The notes under the pieces were generated by a model. The model saw only the letters and a program-made list of their open reading frames with translations. It was not told where the DNA came from and searched no databases. A stretch of DNA of 64,000 nucleotides from the NCBI GenBank assembly GCA_024867545.1, contig JANFNE010000059.1, forward strand, positions 1 through 64,000. Reading direction: 5' to 3'. This document shows positions 44,711 to 54,781 of this stretch, one piece after another. The stretch is from Phytopythium helicoides (lineage: Eukaryota > Oomycota > Peronosporomycetes > Pythiales > Pythiaceae). Both the position numbers and the translations under genes were made by a program. The number at the start of each line of letters is the position of its first letter. Within the stretch, counting starts at the first letter, position 1.

Positions 44711-45892
44711 TTACATCGAGCTACTAACAGTGTATTGTGAACTGGAGCTACTATTTTCTTCATGCTTTGCTCCCGCGGCAGCAGCCTCAATGACGCTCAA
44801 GTCCCAACCGTTGAGCCCCATGGCATGCTGATCACAAGTCAAGCAGAAAGGAAACTTCTTGATCGATAGCAATGCTTCCTTTTTCTCACGAGTGCCACCA
44901 AATACGATGACACGATTCGACCTGACGCACGCCGAGCAAGCCACCTTCGAGCACACCACGCAAGTTTTTCCTGAGGATAGCACGCCTGAAGATCTTTTCC
45001 CGCACACATTACAATCACCAGTACTCGCTACGACAGGAAAATCGGATGGAACGCCGAAAGGAGCGATGTCACCAACTGAATCTCGCGGAAATTGCTGCTG
45101 CTGGTGGAGCAGAAACGTTCGCTTTTTCATTTCAGCGAACCCGACGATCCGATTCGTAATTTCGATGATTGTTTCAGTCGATAAGCGCACAGAGACGCCA
45201 GTTGGAATCCGTCCTTTCGGATCAACACGTCCCATGATGTACACGTGCATCCGGTCGGGAGAGATCTGTCGATACAAGTGCGTGAAGTGTCGGGTCGCGC
45301 GAATCGCTTGATCTACAGGTGGTGCACTGGCGATGTCAACCGAGTGAGAAAACACATAGCCGATCCGTTCTCCGGTCGAGTTGGTTGTAGTTCCACTCGC
45401 GACCGCCATCACAAAGTCGCGAGGTGTCACCATGGTGCTCAAGGTCGAAGACAACGGGCCGATCGAGTCCCACACAATGCGGACCATTCTAGCAGGGGAC
45501 TCGAGCGTTGGCTCGACGATGGAGCAGAGTATCGCAGTACCGAGAGCTGAGGATCCATACAAGTATTCCTTGAACGCGGCTGTCATGTCTGCCGAGACGT
45601 GGGCGGCTCCTAGCATGACATCCTCGACAAGTCCCTTCATCTCGCCCACCACGAGCACCGTGTGGACCTTGGACGAGTCGGACGTATTCGGAGACACGTT
45701 TCGCTGGCGGTATGCGCTCAATCCATCTCGCTTCATGACTGGCTTCCACTGGTTCTCGGACACGGTGGCGCGACCTTGAGACAAGAATTGCTCATACTCG
45801 ACCAGGGACTCGCTCAGGAGCTCGTTCACCTTGTTGAGGATGGCCTGCTTTTCGTCTTCGGAGAGCCGCAGCTGGGGGAACGGGCTTGCCAT
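44711..45892 (-). CDS. START-like / FYVE-like zinc-finger protein (copy S2)
   Basis: 393 residues, intact, from ATG 45892 (MASPFPQLRLSEDEKQ). The frame is open 39 codons upstream but with no ATG. The START-like domain covers ~residues 45-265 (QWKPVMKRDGLSAY, TPRDFVMAVASGTTTNSTGE, IMGRVDPKGRIPTG). The zinc finger has four CxxC pairs (CNVC, CVVC, CSAC, CLTC). It lacks the basic R-H-H-C motif that defines true FYVE domains, the spot being SSGKTC. The tail is Ser-rich. It is the only copy outside the 50-64 kb array besides S1 and is closest to S1. By family it may carry lipid between membranes or sense membrane lipid; this is inferred. Confidence 0.88.
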   Translation of the reverse strand: MASPFPQLRLSEDEKQAILNKVNELLSESLVEYEQFLSQGRATVSENQWKPVMKRDGLSAYRQRNVSPNTSDSSKVHTVLVVGEMKGLVEDVMLGAAHVSADMTAAFKEYLYGSSALGTAILCSIVEPTLESPARMVRIVWDSIGPLSSTLSTMVTPRDFVMAVASGTTTNSTGERIGYVFSHSVDIASAPPVDQAIRATRHFTHLYRQISPDRMHVYIMGRVDPKGRIPTGVSVRLSTETIIEITNRIVGFAEMKKRTFLLHQQQQFPRDSVGDIAPFGVPSDFPVVASTGDCNVCGKRSSGVLSSGKTCVVCSKVACSACVRSNRVIVFGGTREKKEALLSIKKFPFCLTCDQHAMGLNGWDLSVIEAAAAGAKHEENSSSSSQYTVSSSM

Positions 45893-45997
45893 GGAGGATG
45901 TTGAGGCCCTTCGCTTGCTGCTGGAAGAGCTCAAATGCAAGCCCCGAATTCGGAGAGTTCGCTGATGTATTATAACATGTTTGCTGACGCGAAGACG

Positions 45998-46042
45998 ATT
46001 ACTGCGCACGCCAATGCAGATCCTCTCCCACTGCGCCCATCT
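45998..46042 (-). promoter_or_regulatory. Conserved START-family upstream element, S2 copy
   Basis: On minus, GATGGGCGCAGTGGGAG reads from 46041 downward and a GGCGTGCGCAG segment follows, matching block B of the other copies. The ATG at 46040 opens a 13-codon upstream frame (MGAVGEDLHW...). It lies 148 bp before the main ATG. Block A is weak here. Confidence 0.5.
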
Positions 46043-46548
46043 GGATTGTGCATTGGGGATTTAGCCACAAAACGGTGGGACGCGTTCTGTACATAAAGTG
46101 GAGTGGATGAGCGATCGAGGAACTGCTCCAATGCTAGCATATCGCTCAACGACTTTGATCTGACTCGATACATGTGAATGCCTCATTCCCAAGAGCGCAA
46201 GTCCAATGGGTGAGCGCGAGTGGTGCTTGATCAGCATAGAGTCCCACAATCCGAGGGTCTCGGTGAATTTCCAGTCGACTCCATCCGTACCCTGCAGTCT
46301 CCTCGGTAGCGTCTTCGAGCCAACACGCTGAATTTCGTTCGTCGACAACGTGCACGTTGCCGTTCTTCTCGTGCGAGACTTCAACTCCACCGAGATGACC
46401 GTCGAAACTCGTCTGCGGTGATGTGATCCGCTGCTGCGTCCACCCACATCCCCACGCTCATTTGCCAAAACCCTCTCCCCCTCCGCCCAATCCTCGCCTC
46501 GCCTAACCAAATAATCCGAATTTACGGGCCACTCGCCGCCCCGCCGAC
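46043..46548. other. Divergent spacer between S2 and GPCR gene
   Basis: Short overlapping minus frames (150 and 69 residues) have no domain. It holds the START upstream region and the GPCR promoter. Confidence 0.4.
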
Positions 46549-47795
46549 ATGAGCGCAGCGCTGCTGCTGGCCGAGCGCGCGCTGCTCGCGCTCGCGTCGC
46601 TCGCGTCGCTCGGCGGCTGCGCGCTCATCCTGGCGACGTGGAAGCGCGTGGCGGGCCCCAACTACCTCAGTCGCCGGCTGATCACGTCACTCGGGCTCTC
46701 GGGGCTGCTCTCGGCGCTCGCCTTCTCGCTCTCGACGCTCGTCGACGGACTCGGCGCCGCCTTCGCGCGCCACGAGGCGCTCTGCTACCTGCAGGCGCTC
46801 TCGCTGCAGTTCTTCTACCTCGCGTCCTACCTCTGGACGGGCTGCTTCGCCTTCCACCTCTTCCAGATCATCGTGCGCCGGTGCGTCGCGCCTGCTCGTG
46901 GCTTGCGGCTCGTTCTCACTCGCGTTTGATCGCCAGCAACGAGTACCCGGAGAAGCTGCTATGGGTCTACAGATGCGTGGCGTGGGGGATTCCGGGCGTG
47001 CAGGTCGCCTTCCTAGTGCTGCGGCAGCTCACGGGACACATTGGCGTCGGACCGGCCGACCGACGATGGTGCTGGATCGCCGTGCACGCCACGACGCCCG
47101 GATCGGAGGGCTTTGACGAGCAGTGGAGCAGGGAGGGAGCGCTGCAGCAGCTGCTGCTCTTCTACGTGCCCATTTCGCTCGTGTTCGTGTTCAACGCGGT
47201 CGTCTACTTCCAGATCCTGCGGTACCTCGCAGCGGATCCCATGGCCGCCAAGTTCCGCAACAAGGTCGTGCTCTACCTGAGCATCTTCTTTCTCTGCTCT
47301 ATCTGGGGCGCCATCAACCGCGGCGTCCAGTTCCAGCGCGCCGACCACTCGGCCAACGCCTTCCTCACGCTCATGGAGTGCGTCTGCGACCCGCTGCAGC
47401 CGCTGCTCAACGCCGTCGCCTACGGGATCAACAAGCGTGCGCTTGACGCCTACCGCGACCGCATATGCTGCGCGTCCAACCCAACCTCAACGTCGCATAC
47501 GCTGTCATGGTGGAACGCTTGGATGCACACGTCGCTGCCGTCCAGCGGCGACGAAGACGAGGACGAAGACATGCTCCCACTGATGGGTGATGACGCCGAG
47601 AACCCTGCCAGCCACGACGAGTTTTCGCCGTCATCAAGCTTGCTCGAGAACGATCAGCTTGCGCCAATCATTCTGAGCCCGCCGCAGAGCAGCAGGAACA
47701 GTAGCCAGCACGACCACCTCGACCTGGAGTTCGCGCAGTACTTCTCGACGCCTAAACGTTCAAGCGGCCGCAGCAAGCGTGCATCTCGTCGATGA
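46549..47795 (+). CDS. Seven-transmembrane receptor, cAMP-receptor-like GPCR
   Basis: 396 residues from two exons (46549-46880, 46937-47795) with a 56-bp GT-AG intron. The join reads IIVRRNEYPEKLLWVY. About seven hydrophobic segments are visible: LLALASLASLGGCALILATW, SLGLSGLLSALAFSL, ALSLQFFYLASYLWTGCFAF, CVAWGIPGVQVAFLVL, LLLFYVPISLVFVFNAVVYF, LYLSIFFLCSIWGAI, and CDPLQPLLNAVAYGI as the last. The layout and the W-x-G-C-F-A-x-H region match the cAMP-receptor/secretin-like class found in amoebae and oomycetes. The C-terminal ~110 residues are an acidic and Ser-rich cytoplasmic tail (GDEDEDEDM), a likely phosphorylation target. It is a plasma-membrane signalling receptor; ligand unknown. Confidence 0.85.
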
Positions 47796-47964
47796 GAGAA
47801 AGAGAGAGTAAATCAAAGGACGAGTAAACGGACTATTTAGCATTGCTCAACACAGTGCGTGCTCCGCGTGCCATTCAAAGCCGTTCGGCTGCTACCACTA
47901 CGACATGAAGAAGAAGATAGAGAATCATCGGTCGAACCCAAAATGCCAGCAAGGGCGGAGCTAT

Positions 47965-49140
47965 TTAGAAGAGGGACGGCGACTTGCCGTCCGCGGACGA
48001 GCTGCGGCGCGTGTCCGAGGCTTCCGCCTTGAGCTTCAGGTAAAAGTCCTGCAGAGCAGCAACAAACGGCAGTGTTAGAAATGCGATGCACCACCATCTC
48101 GTCTCACAAGAAAAGCGTCAGCCACTCACCCAGAGGTACTTGCGCTTCTCCTGGTCCTGCAGCAGCTTGATGATCTCGGGAATGAGCGCGAGCACCTGCT
48201 CGGTGCCGAACTTCTCGGTCAGGTAGCCCGAGAACTGCTGGTCCGACCAGCGGTTCTGTCCGTAGTCCTTGCAGTTGGCCTTGAACTCCTCGACGCCCGC
48301 GGGTCCGGCGTAGCCCTCGATCATGCCGAGCACGCGGTCGTAGACGACCTGGATGTCGGCACCTACAGCAGCGGCCGGCATGCGGTCGAGGAAGGGCGAG
48401 AGCAGCTTGTTCTTGAGGAAGGTGGCGCTCGAGGCGGCGGTGGAGGCGGCGCTGGAGACGGCGCTGGAGGCTGCGCTGGAGGCTGAGCTGCCGCCCGAGG
48501 GGGGCACGGTGAGGATGCGGTCGATGGCGTCGTAGAGCTGGGAGGCGGCTGCGGGCTGCTCGACGGCTCCCGTGAGGATCTCGGTGGGCGTGATGTCTCG
48601 TCCGTAGAACTTCTTGTTGATGTCGGAGCGCGCGGCGATGGCGGATCCCTGCAGCCCAACGCCGCCGAAGAGGCCCTTGCTGTGGCTGTACGTGTAGTTC
48701 GGCGCGACGCCCGACGCGCTGAAGTTGGCGTTCGCTCCCGCCGCGCGTCCGTAGGGCCCCGCGGCGAACTCGAGGTTGGCACCAGCCGAAAGCTGGCCCT
48801 TCTGCATGAAGCTCTTGACAGCCGCGTCCGAGTTGAGCACGATGAGGAACTCGATGAGCTGTCCGCCCGCCTCAGCGCCAAAGCCCATGCCCATGGTGCC
48901 GATGGCGCTGGGCGCCGACCAGCGGCCGTCTGGCAGCTTGGAGATGACGACGCCCGTGCCGATCTTGCCCGTCCAGATGAATCCTGCCTTGATGACCGTG
49001 AGGAACGCGAGCCCGCGCGCGTCGTGAATGAGGTCGATGGGGATGCGCTTGTCGGCGTCCACGCTGGGGTTGAACAGGTGCTCGAGCGTCGTCTCCGCCG
49101 CGCGGATCGCGCCCTCCATGGTCGTGATGGCCTCCGTCAT
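47965..49140 (-). CDS. SYLF (Ysc84-type) domain protein
   Basis: 364 residues. Exon 1 is 49140-48130, then an 81-bp intron (48049-48129, GTGAGT to CTGCAG) and a 28-codon last exon (DFYLKLKAEASDTRRSS..) ending at 47965. Without splicing the frame would stop at once after KYLW. The N-terminal ~200 residues are a SYLF domain, with DLIHDARGLAFLTVIKAGF, GTGVVISKLPDGRWSAPSAI, the Gly-rich MGMGFGAEAGGQ and FGGVGLQGSAI. A Ser/Ala-rich linker (about 30 residues) precedes a helical C-terminal region with FLDRMPAA and YAGPAGVEEFK. SYLF domains in yeast Ysc84 and human SH3YL1 bind phosphoinositides and actin in endocytosis; the SH3 domain is absent here. It is another phosphoinositide-related gene in the window. 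Confidence 0.88.
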
Positions 49141-50467
49141 GGCTCGCTAGCTAGCTTGATCGATCGAGATTCTTGAGTTCTGGAAGTGGCGGCTTTGGAG
49201 GGGGAGAGAAGAGAGAAGTACAGTGTGGGACGCGTGAGTTTGTGAACCGGAGGCGTGGGACACTGAGACAAGGTAGGGGAGATCAGTAGAAGAGCGGAAA
49301 CGCAGCGGATCATTGGTGGATATTGCGCAGAAAACCAGCGCGAAGCACCATGTCGCAGGAGACCTGCAACGTATAAAGTTATGGAAGAGGGTTCACACAC
49401 GATTTGTATATACCAAGAGCGAGCTTCAAGAATCAGTTTAAGGATTTTCGTAAAAGGAAAAGGTGAAAATCCATGCCACGCTGACGCTGGCGACGTGGAT
49501 TTGCTGCCACGCACGTGAGAGCGTTTGGTGCGGAAACCAGTCACAACGCTCGACCCTAGCGGAATCGCCGTGCCCCCGACTCGACTAGACAAAGCTTGAG
49601 GGCAGCGAGCGGAAAAGGACAAATCCACCCACCTTTGTGGGAATACGTGACGCCATCAAGAGCTGGACGCTTGTGATAAACCAGGATCGGAGCGATGCGA
49701 GCAATTGCGGCTACTCCTTTTGGAATCCGAATCGACCTGGACGCGGTCGAAATTGCAGGACTGTGGACTGTGTGCAGCTTCCGAGCAGCGTAGCTTGGTG
49801 GAAAAACTTGCGTAAAGTTGACTAAGGCCCATTATTTGCGCCATCAATAGCAATTCAGGCTCGGGTCATGATCAAGAAGCTATCGTTCTGTGTAACACCT
49901 TTGAGCAAAAGTTGAGCACAGTGAAGGAAGCAGTGGGATTGCAGCGCCTACAAACCCCGGTTTCTCTTCGGCAGCACGCAACGACACCGATATAGGGCGA
50001 TGGGAACACCACGTGATACCCCGTACGCGGTATCACGTGGTGATTTCGTTTACAATGCCGTCAAGCTATCACTCATCACATGGTTGAGTATGCACTTTTG
50101 TGTCGAAGATGTAAGCTCAGGTTCGTCAGTGGATCCGACCAAGCAGACAGGGAGACACGTATTCAACGGACACTGCTCGACTTCGCACAGGATGCGGGCT
50201 CCTCTCCGTGATATTCATCGTGGTGCAATCATCGACAAGCTGTTCTAGCCCCAACGCCCATTTGACTGAAGCAAGGAATATCGTAAGGAAACAGAAGCGA
50301 TGAGGGAGCTCTCTTCAAGGTATGCCTAATCTATATCCAACTCCGGTGTTTCATCAGACATGCAAACAAAGGCAGTGCTCTAAGCAAGTGCCAATCGCCA
50401 GCCCTGCATGATACTAAGACGTCACATGCTCCTCCAACTATTAAATATGCCATATCAACACATCGCA
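49141..50467. other. Spacer upstream of the START array
   Basis: No supported frame. It contains a perfect 14-bp inverted repeat at 50007-50042 and the approach to the first array member. Confidence 0.45.
50007..50042. repeat. Inverted repeat, 14-bp arms around an E-box-like CACGTG
   Basis: CACCACGTGATACC (50007-50020) and GGTATCACGTGGTG (50029-50042) are perfect reverse complements with an 8-nt spacer (CCGTACGC). Each arm contains CACGTG. The word GGTATCACGTG also occurs at 42680-42690 upstream of AKR copy 4. Confidence 0.7.
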
Positions 50468-50560
50468 GCGTGTCAGAATTTCGCTTGCTGGATGCCTCTC
50501 TTCATGGAAAACGATGGGCGGAGTGGGAGTCGACCGGCTTGCGTGCCGTCATGTTTCGTC
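50468..50560 (+). promoter_or_regulatory. Conserved START-family upstream element, S3 copy
   Basis: Block A (TCAGAATTTCGCTTGCTGG, 50473-50491) and block B (GATGGGCGGAGTGGGAGTCG from 50512, then ACCGGCTTGCGTGCCGTC) are present. The ATG at 50513 opens a 26-codon upstream frame. The main ATG is 151 bp further on. Confidence 0.6.
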
Positions 50561-50663
50561 ACTGGACGGCAACACGTCGCGCCCTGATGACTGATACGAG
50601 GGTACGACAAGCCTCTCCTCCTTTGTTTAGCGCGCCACATTGGAGAGCGCGACTGGCAACATA

Positions 50664-51860
50664 ATGGCTGACAGTCCTCGAGAGCTCTCTCAGTCGAGTC
50701 CGTTTCCTCCTCTGTGTCTCTACGACGACGAGAAGCAAACCATCCTCTACAAGGTGAACGAGCTCCTGAGTGAGTCGCTCGCCGAGTACGAGCAGTTCCT
50801 GTCTCAAGATCGCACTGCAGTCTCCGAACATCAATGGAAACCCGTGACCAAGCGAGACGGCTTGACAGCATACCGCAAGCGACGTGCTTCTCCTCGTGCG
50901 ACCGACTCGTCCAAGGTGCACACGGTGCTCGTGGTAGGCGAGAAGGAGGGAACCATTGAAGATGTCATGCTCGGAAGCGTGCATGCCTCAGCAGAGTTGA
51001 CTGACGTGTTCGACCACTACTTACTTGGGTCCTCTTCGATTGGTTGTGCGATACTTCAATCCATCATCGAGCCGACTATCGAGTCCCCAAATAGGATGGC
51101 CCGCGTGGTGTGGGACTCGATTGGATCGTTATCGCCAGCAGTTGACACTCTTATGAAGCCCCGCGACTTCGTGATGGCGGTAGCATGCGGAACAACCATC
51201 AACTCTACTGGTGAGCGAATTAGTTACGTATTTTTTCATTCGGTCGACGTCGCTAGCGCACCCCCGGTGCCTCAGGCGATCCGCGCAACCAGACACATGA
51301 CGTACCTGTTTCGTCAGATCTCGGCCGATCGGATGCACATGCACATCATGGGTCGTCTTGACATCAAAGGACGAATTCCAACAGGTGTTGCTGTGCGATT
51401 GACAAGTGACGTCGTTTTCGAGATTATAACGCGGGTCAATCGTTTCGCTGCTATGAAGAAGCGGACATTTTTGCTCAACCAACAACTACAATTTCCGAGA
51501 GCTTCAGTTGGCGATCTGTTCCCTTTCGCTATACCAGCAGACTTTTTTGTAGCTGCTGCGAGTTCAGGCGAGTGCGCCGTGTGTGGAAAGCGAGTTTCAG
51601 GGTTGTTGAGCACTGGGAAACCGTGTGTGGTGTGTGGGAAGTCGGCTTGCTCGTCGTGTTTCAACGCTCGGCATGTGATCGTTGCTGGTGGTGCGAATAC
51701 GAAGTCGAGTCGTGGTTCGATCAAGAAGCTGCCATTCTGTATCATATGTGATCAACGCGCGATGCAGCTTTGTAGTTGGGATCTGAGTGTGTCTGAGGTT
51801 ACTTCCGCCCGAGCGAAAGACTCGAGCACGAGCCCATCGACAGCGAGCTGGTCTTCTTGA
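50664..51860 (+). CDS. START-like / FYVE-like zinc-finger protein (copy S3)
   Basis: 398 residues, intact, no intron. N-terminal helix at ~residues 20-45 (YDDEKQTILYKVNELLSE), START-like domain at ~55-270, and zinc finger at ~304-362 with four CxxC pairs (CAVC, CVVC, CSSC, CIIC). A short tail ends STASWSS, a motif kept in several copies. ATG 50664 is chosen because the frame upstream has only TTG. From about 51235 onward its DNA is nearly identical to the copy at 53576, whereas the N-terminal two-fifths differ clearly, as expected after gene conversion. It is the first member of the same-strand array. Confidence 0.9.
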   Translation: MADSPRELSQSSPFPPLCLYDDEKQTILYKVNELLSESLAEYEQFLSQDRTAVSEHQWKPVTKRDGLTAYRKRRASPRATDSSKVHTVLVVGEKEGTIEDVMLGSVHASAELTDVFDHYLLGSSSIGCAILQSIIEPTIESPNRMARVVWDSIGSLSPAVDTLMKPRDFVMAVACGTTINSTGERISYVFFHSVDVASAPPVPQAIRATRHMTYLFRQISADRMHMHIMGRLDIKGRIPTGVAVRLTSDVVFEIITRVNRFAAMKKRTFLLNQQLQFPRASVGDLFPFAIPADFFVAAASSGECAVCGKRVSGLLSTGKPCVVCGKSACSSCFNARHVIVAGGANTKSSRGSIKKLPFCIICDQRAMQLCSWDLSVSEVTSARAKDSSTSPSTASWSS

Positions 51861-52285
51861 CGGTTCTATGCAGCCTTATCAAGCGGCATTGAGCCAGTCC
51901 ACTTGTTCACGAGTAATGAATCGTATCATCAACACTATGCTCAAATATTTGATTCCAACGCACATACCTGAGCGATATATCTTTTACAAGATGCCTTCTA
52001 TCACAAGCAAACTTGTGTAATGATGCTCACACTCGCAGCGATTGGTGATATCACCATCAGCTTGTTGCATTTCGATGACGTATAGTCTTGATAGAACTCA
52101 TTAACACAAACAAACACATCGATTCGTTGACGAAGTCCGAGGGACGCTGGATTATCCTGAGCACGACCTCGCACATCAAGGAGCCTATGATACTTGACCA
52201 CGCCAGCTCGTCGGAGCTCCACTAACAGGTAGTGTCGAAACAGGTTGGCACTGCGAACGACGACGTTCCGCACACACGACTAGAT

Positions 52286-52860
52286 GAAGGCCGGCACAGT
52301 GCTCTTGGTCGATGAGATGGAGGGGAGCGTCGAGGACGCCATGCCCAAGAGTGTGCACGCTTCGCCCGCATCAAGCAGCTCGGGTACACCTAGATCGTCG
52401 GCAGAGTGGTGGTAGAACAGGTACCCAATGTGCTCGCATTGAGCTGATGGGCGACATTTCAGTGACGAAGGCGAGGAGCCTGACCACGTTCCTGAACGGC
52501 GAAGAAGAAGATCCGAGCACTTCTCACATGATGCGAACAGTCTTGTCAGAGGACACGGTTGTTGGCTCAGTGATGTAGCAGAGCACTGCATATCGTAGAG
52601 CCGAGGAGCTGAACCGTTCCTACTCGGTTACCAAGTTGATCCGCGCCAGCAAACACTTCACCTACTCGTGTCGGCAAGTCTCACGCGATCTCGTGCACGA
52701 GTACGATGAGGGTCGAGTTGATCCAAAGGGAAGAATTCCGACGGGCCACGCTGCAAGGACATCGGCCGAACATGTCATTGAGAGCCTTGTTCGCACGAAC
52801 CGCTTCTCTGCCATGAAGGAGTCCGAGTGCTCGACTAGCTTCAAGTTGACTGTGACGGAG
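52286..52860 (+). pseudogene. START/zinc-finger relic with internal inversion
   Basis: A decayed family member. 52286-52366 matches the sense stretch GTVLLVDEMEGSVEDA...SVHAS. 52371-52625 matches the following ~86 codons of the family but on the opposite strand: the reverse complement reads EHIGYLFYHHSADDLG for the family's ERIGYVFFHSVDVAS. From 52632 the sense strand resumes with IRASKHFTYSCRQVS, then RVDPKGRIPTG and RTNRFSAMKE. The zinc finger is missing, and stops and frame changes occur. No upstream element was seen directly before it. Confidence 0.7.
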
Positions 52861-53341
52861 GCGCATGGAGCGCAACTGCAGTCCTGGAGGGTGAGAACCT
52901 CACCTTTCGGGTTGATGCGATCGCATCCACACCACGTGCGTGCGTGCAGGCTCTCTCTTTCGGTGCACATCTGTCTGGCGTAGCGTGCAACTCTCGCAGT
53001 GACTGGGCGTGAATTGACACAGAATCACATGAATATCCGAGTGGGAAACAATCCGCACCGCTACTAAAGCCAAGCAAACCTTGATGGACCAAGCACCACC
53101 GAGGCGCATGGAAATAGATAGACAAGCGTAAAGATCGCTCTAGTTATTCTTGGCGAGGGGAGGATGAGAGAGTTGACGCGAAAGGCAAAGGTCAGAGGGA
53201 TGAAATTGCAACCGACAAAGCAGACGATCGAACGCCGCAAGTCTCGACAATGGTTCCACGCCAACAGTCGATGAAGGCCAACTGCAAACGCAACGGACAA
53301 CTGTTGCCCCCTCTTGTTGATGCAAGCCCACTCCATTCCTC
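52861..53341. other. Spacer in the START array
   Basis: About 480 bp with no paralogue match that I could see, and no supported frame. Confidence 0.4.
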
Positions 53342-53460
53342 TAGTCAACACGTCGTGGATGAAATTTCGCTGGCCGCGCGCCTCTCTTCCAGCCGGCACG
53401 TGACACAAGATGGGCGAAGTGGGAGTCAACCGGCTTGCGTGCCGTCAGGTACGGTATCGT
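53342..53460 (+). promoter_or_regulatory. Conserved START-family upstream element, S4 copy
   Basis: Block A (AGTCAACACGTCGTGGATGA continuing AATTTCGCTGG, 53342-53373) and block B (GATGGGCGAAGTGGGAGTC from 53409, then AACCGGCTTGCGTGCCGTCAG). The ATG at 53410 opens a 28-codon frame. The main ATG is 166 bp downstream. Confidence 0.6.
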
Positions 53461-53575
53461 CACTGTCCTACAACTCTCTGCCCGATGAGTGAGTGACACG
53501 AAGTCTCCGCAGTGCCTGTCCCTTCTTCCGCTTAGCGCGCCTCACTTCTCATCGGAGACCGCTACAGCTAACGAC

Positions 53576-54781
53576 ATGGACGAAAGCCGCCCCGACCTCT
53601 CTCAGTCCAGTCCGTTTCCTCCGCTTCGGCTTTCGGATGACGAGAAGCAAACCATCCTCTACAAGGTGAACGAGCTGCTGAACGAGGCTCTGACCGAGTA
53701 CGAGCAGTTCCTAGTACGAGATCGCGCCACCGTGTCGGAGGTTCAGTGGAAGCCTGTGACCAAGAGAGATGGATTGGCAGCGTACCGCAAGCGAAGTGTG
53801 TCTCCTCGTGCGTCCGACTCGTCCAAGGTTCACACGGTGCTCGTGGTGGGTGAGATGGAGGGGACTATCGAAGACGTCATGCTCGGGAGCGTGCATGCAT
53901 CGACGGGTCTGACAGATGTGTTTGCTAGCTATTTGTACGGATCGTCGTCGATTGGTACAGCGACACTTTGCTCCATTATCGAACCAACGGTCGAGTCCCC
54001 AGATAGGATGGTCCGCATCGCATGGGACTCGCTAAAATCTCTATCGGCAGTCGATACGGTAATGAAGCCTCGAGATTTCGTGTTCGCGGTAGCGAGCGGA
54101 ACAACCATCAGCTCGACTGGCGAGCGGGTCTGCTACGTATTTTTCCACTCGGTCGACGTCGCTAGCGCACCCCCGGTGCCTCAGGCGATCCGCGCAACCA
54201 GACACATGACGTACCTGTTTCGTCAGATCTCGGCCGATCGGATGCACATGCACATCATGGGTCGTCTTGACATCAAAGGACAAATTCCAACAGGTGTTGC
54301 TGTGCGATTGACAAGTGACGTCGTTTTCGAGATTATAACGCGGGTCAATCGTTTCGCTGCTATGAAGAAGCGGACATTTTTGCTCAACCAACAACTACAA
54401 TTTCCGAGAGCTTCAGTTGGCGACCTGTTCCCTTTCGCTATACCAGCAGACTTTTTTGTAGCTGCTGCGAGTTCAGGCGAGTGCGCCGTGTGTGGAAAGC
54501 GAGTTTCAGGGCTGTTGAGCACAGGGAAACCGTGTGTGGTGTGCGGGAAGTCGGCTTGCTCGTCGTGTTTCAACCCTCGGCATGTGATCGTTGCTGCTGG
54601 TGAGAATACGAAGACGAGTCGTGGTTCGATCAAGAAGCTGCCATTCTGTATCATATGTGATCAACGCGCGATGCAGCTTTGTAGTTGGGAATTGGGTGTG
54701 TCTGAGGTAGCTGCTATTCAAGCGAAAGGTGCAAAGCATGCGAACGCCAGCCTCGCCTCGACAGCCAGCTGGTCTTCGTAA
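53576..54781 (+). CDS. START-like / FYVE-like zinc-finger protein (copy S4)
   Basis: 401 residues, intact. Start at ATG 53576 (MDESRPDLSQSSPFPP); the frame upstream is open only from a GTG. Same domain order as S3: helix, START-like domain (KPRDFVFAVASGTTISSTGE), finger with CAVC, CVVC, CSSC, CIIC, and STASWSS end. The 3' half from about 54139 differs from S3 at only a scatter of sites, while its 5' half is closer to the S8 copy at 62823 (both have LLxEALTEYEQFLVRDRATVS). The gene is therefore a mosaic of two array members. Confidence 0.9.
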   Translation: MDESRPDLSQSSPFPPLRLSDDEKQTILYKVNELLNEALTEYEQFLVRDRATVSEVQWKPVTKRDGLAAYRKRSVSPRASDSSKVHTVLVVGEMEGTIEDVMLGSVHASTGLTDVFASYLYGSSSIGTATLCSIIEPTVESPDRMVRIAWDSLKSLSAVDTVMKPRDFVFAVASGTTISSTGERVCYVFFHSVDVASAPPVPQAIRATRHMTYLFRQISADRMHMHIMGRLDIKGQIPTGVAVRLTSDVVFEIITRVNRFAAMKKRTFLLNQQLQFPRASVGDLFPFAIPADFFVAAASSGECAVCGKRVSGLLSTGKPCVVCGKSACSSCFNPRHVIVAAGENTKTSRGSIKKLPFCIICDQRAMQLCSWELGVSEVAAIQAKGAKHANASLASTASWSS

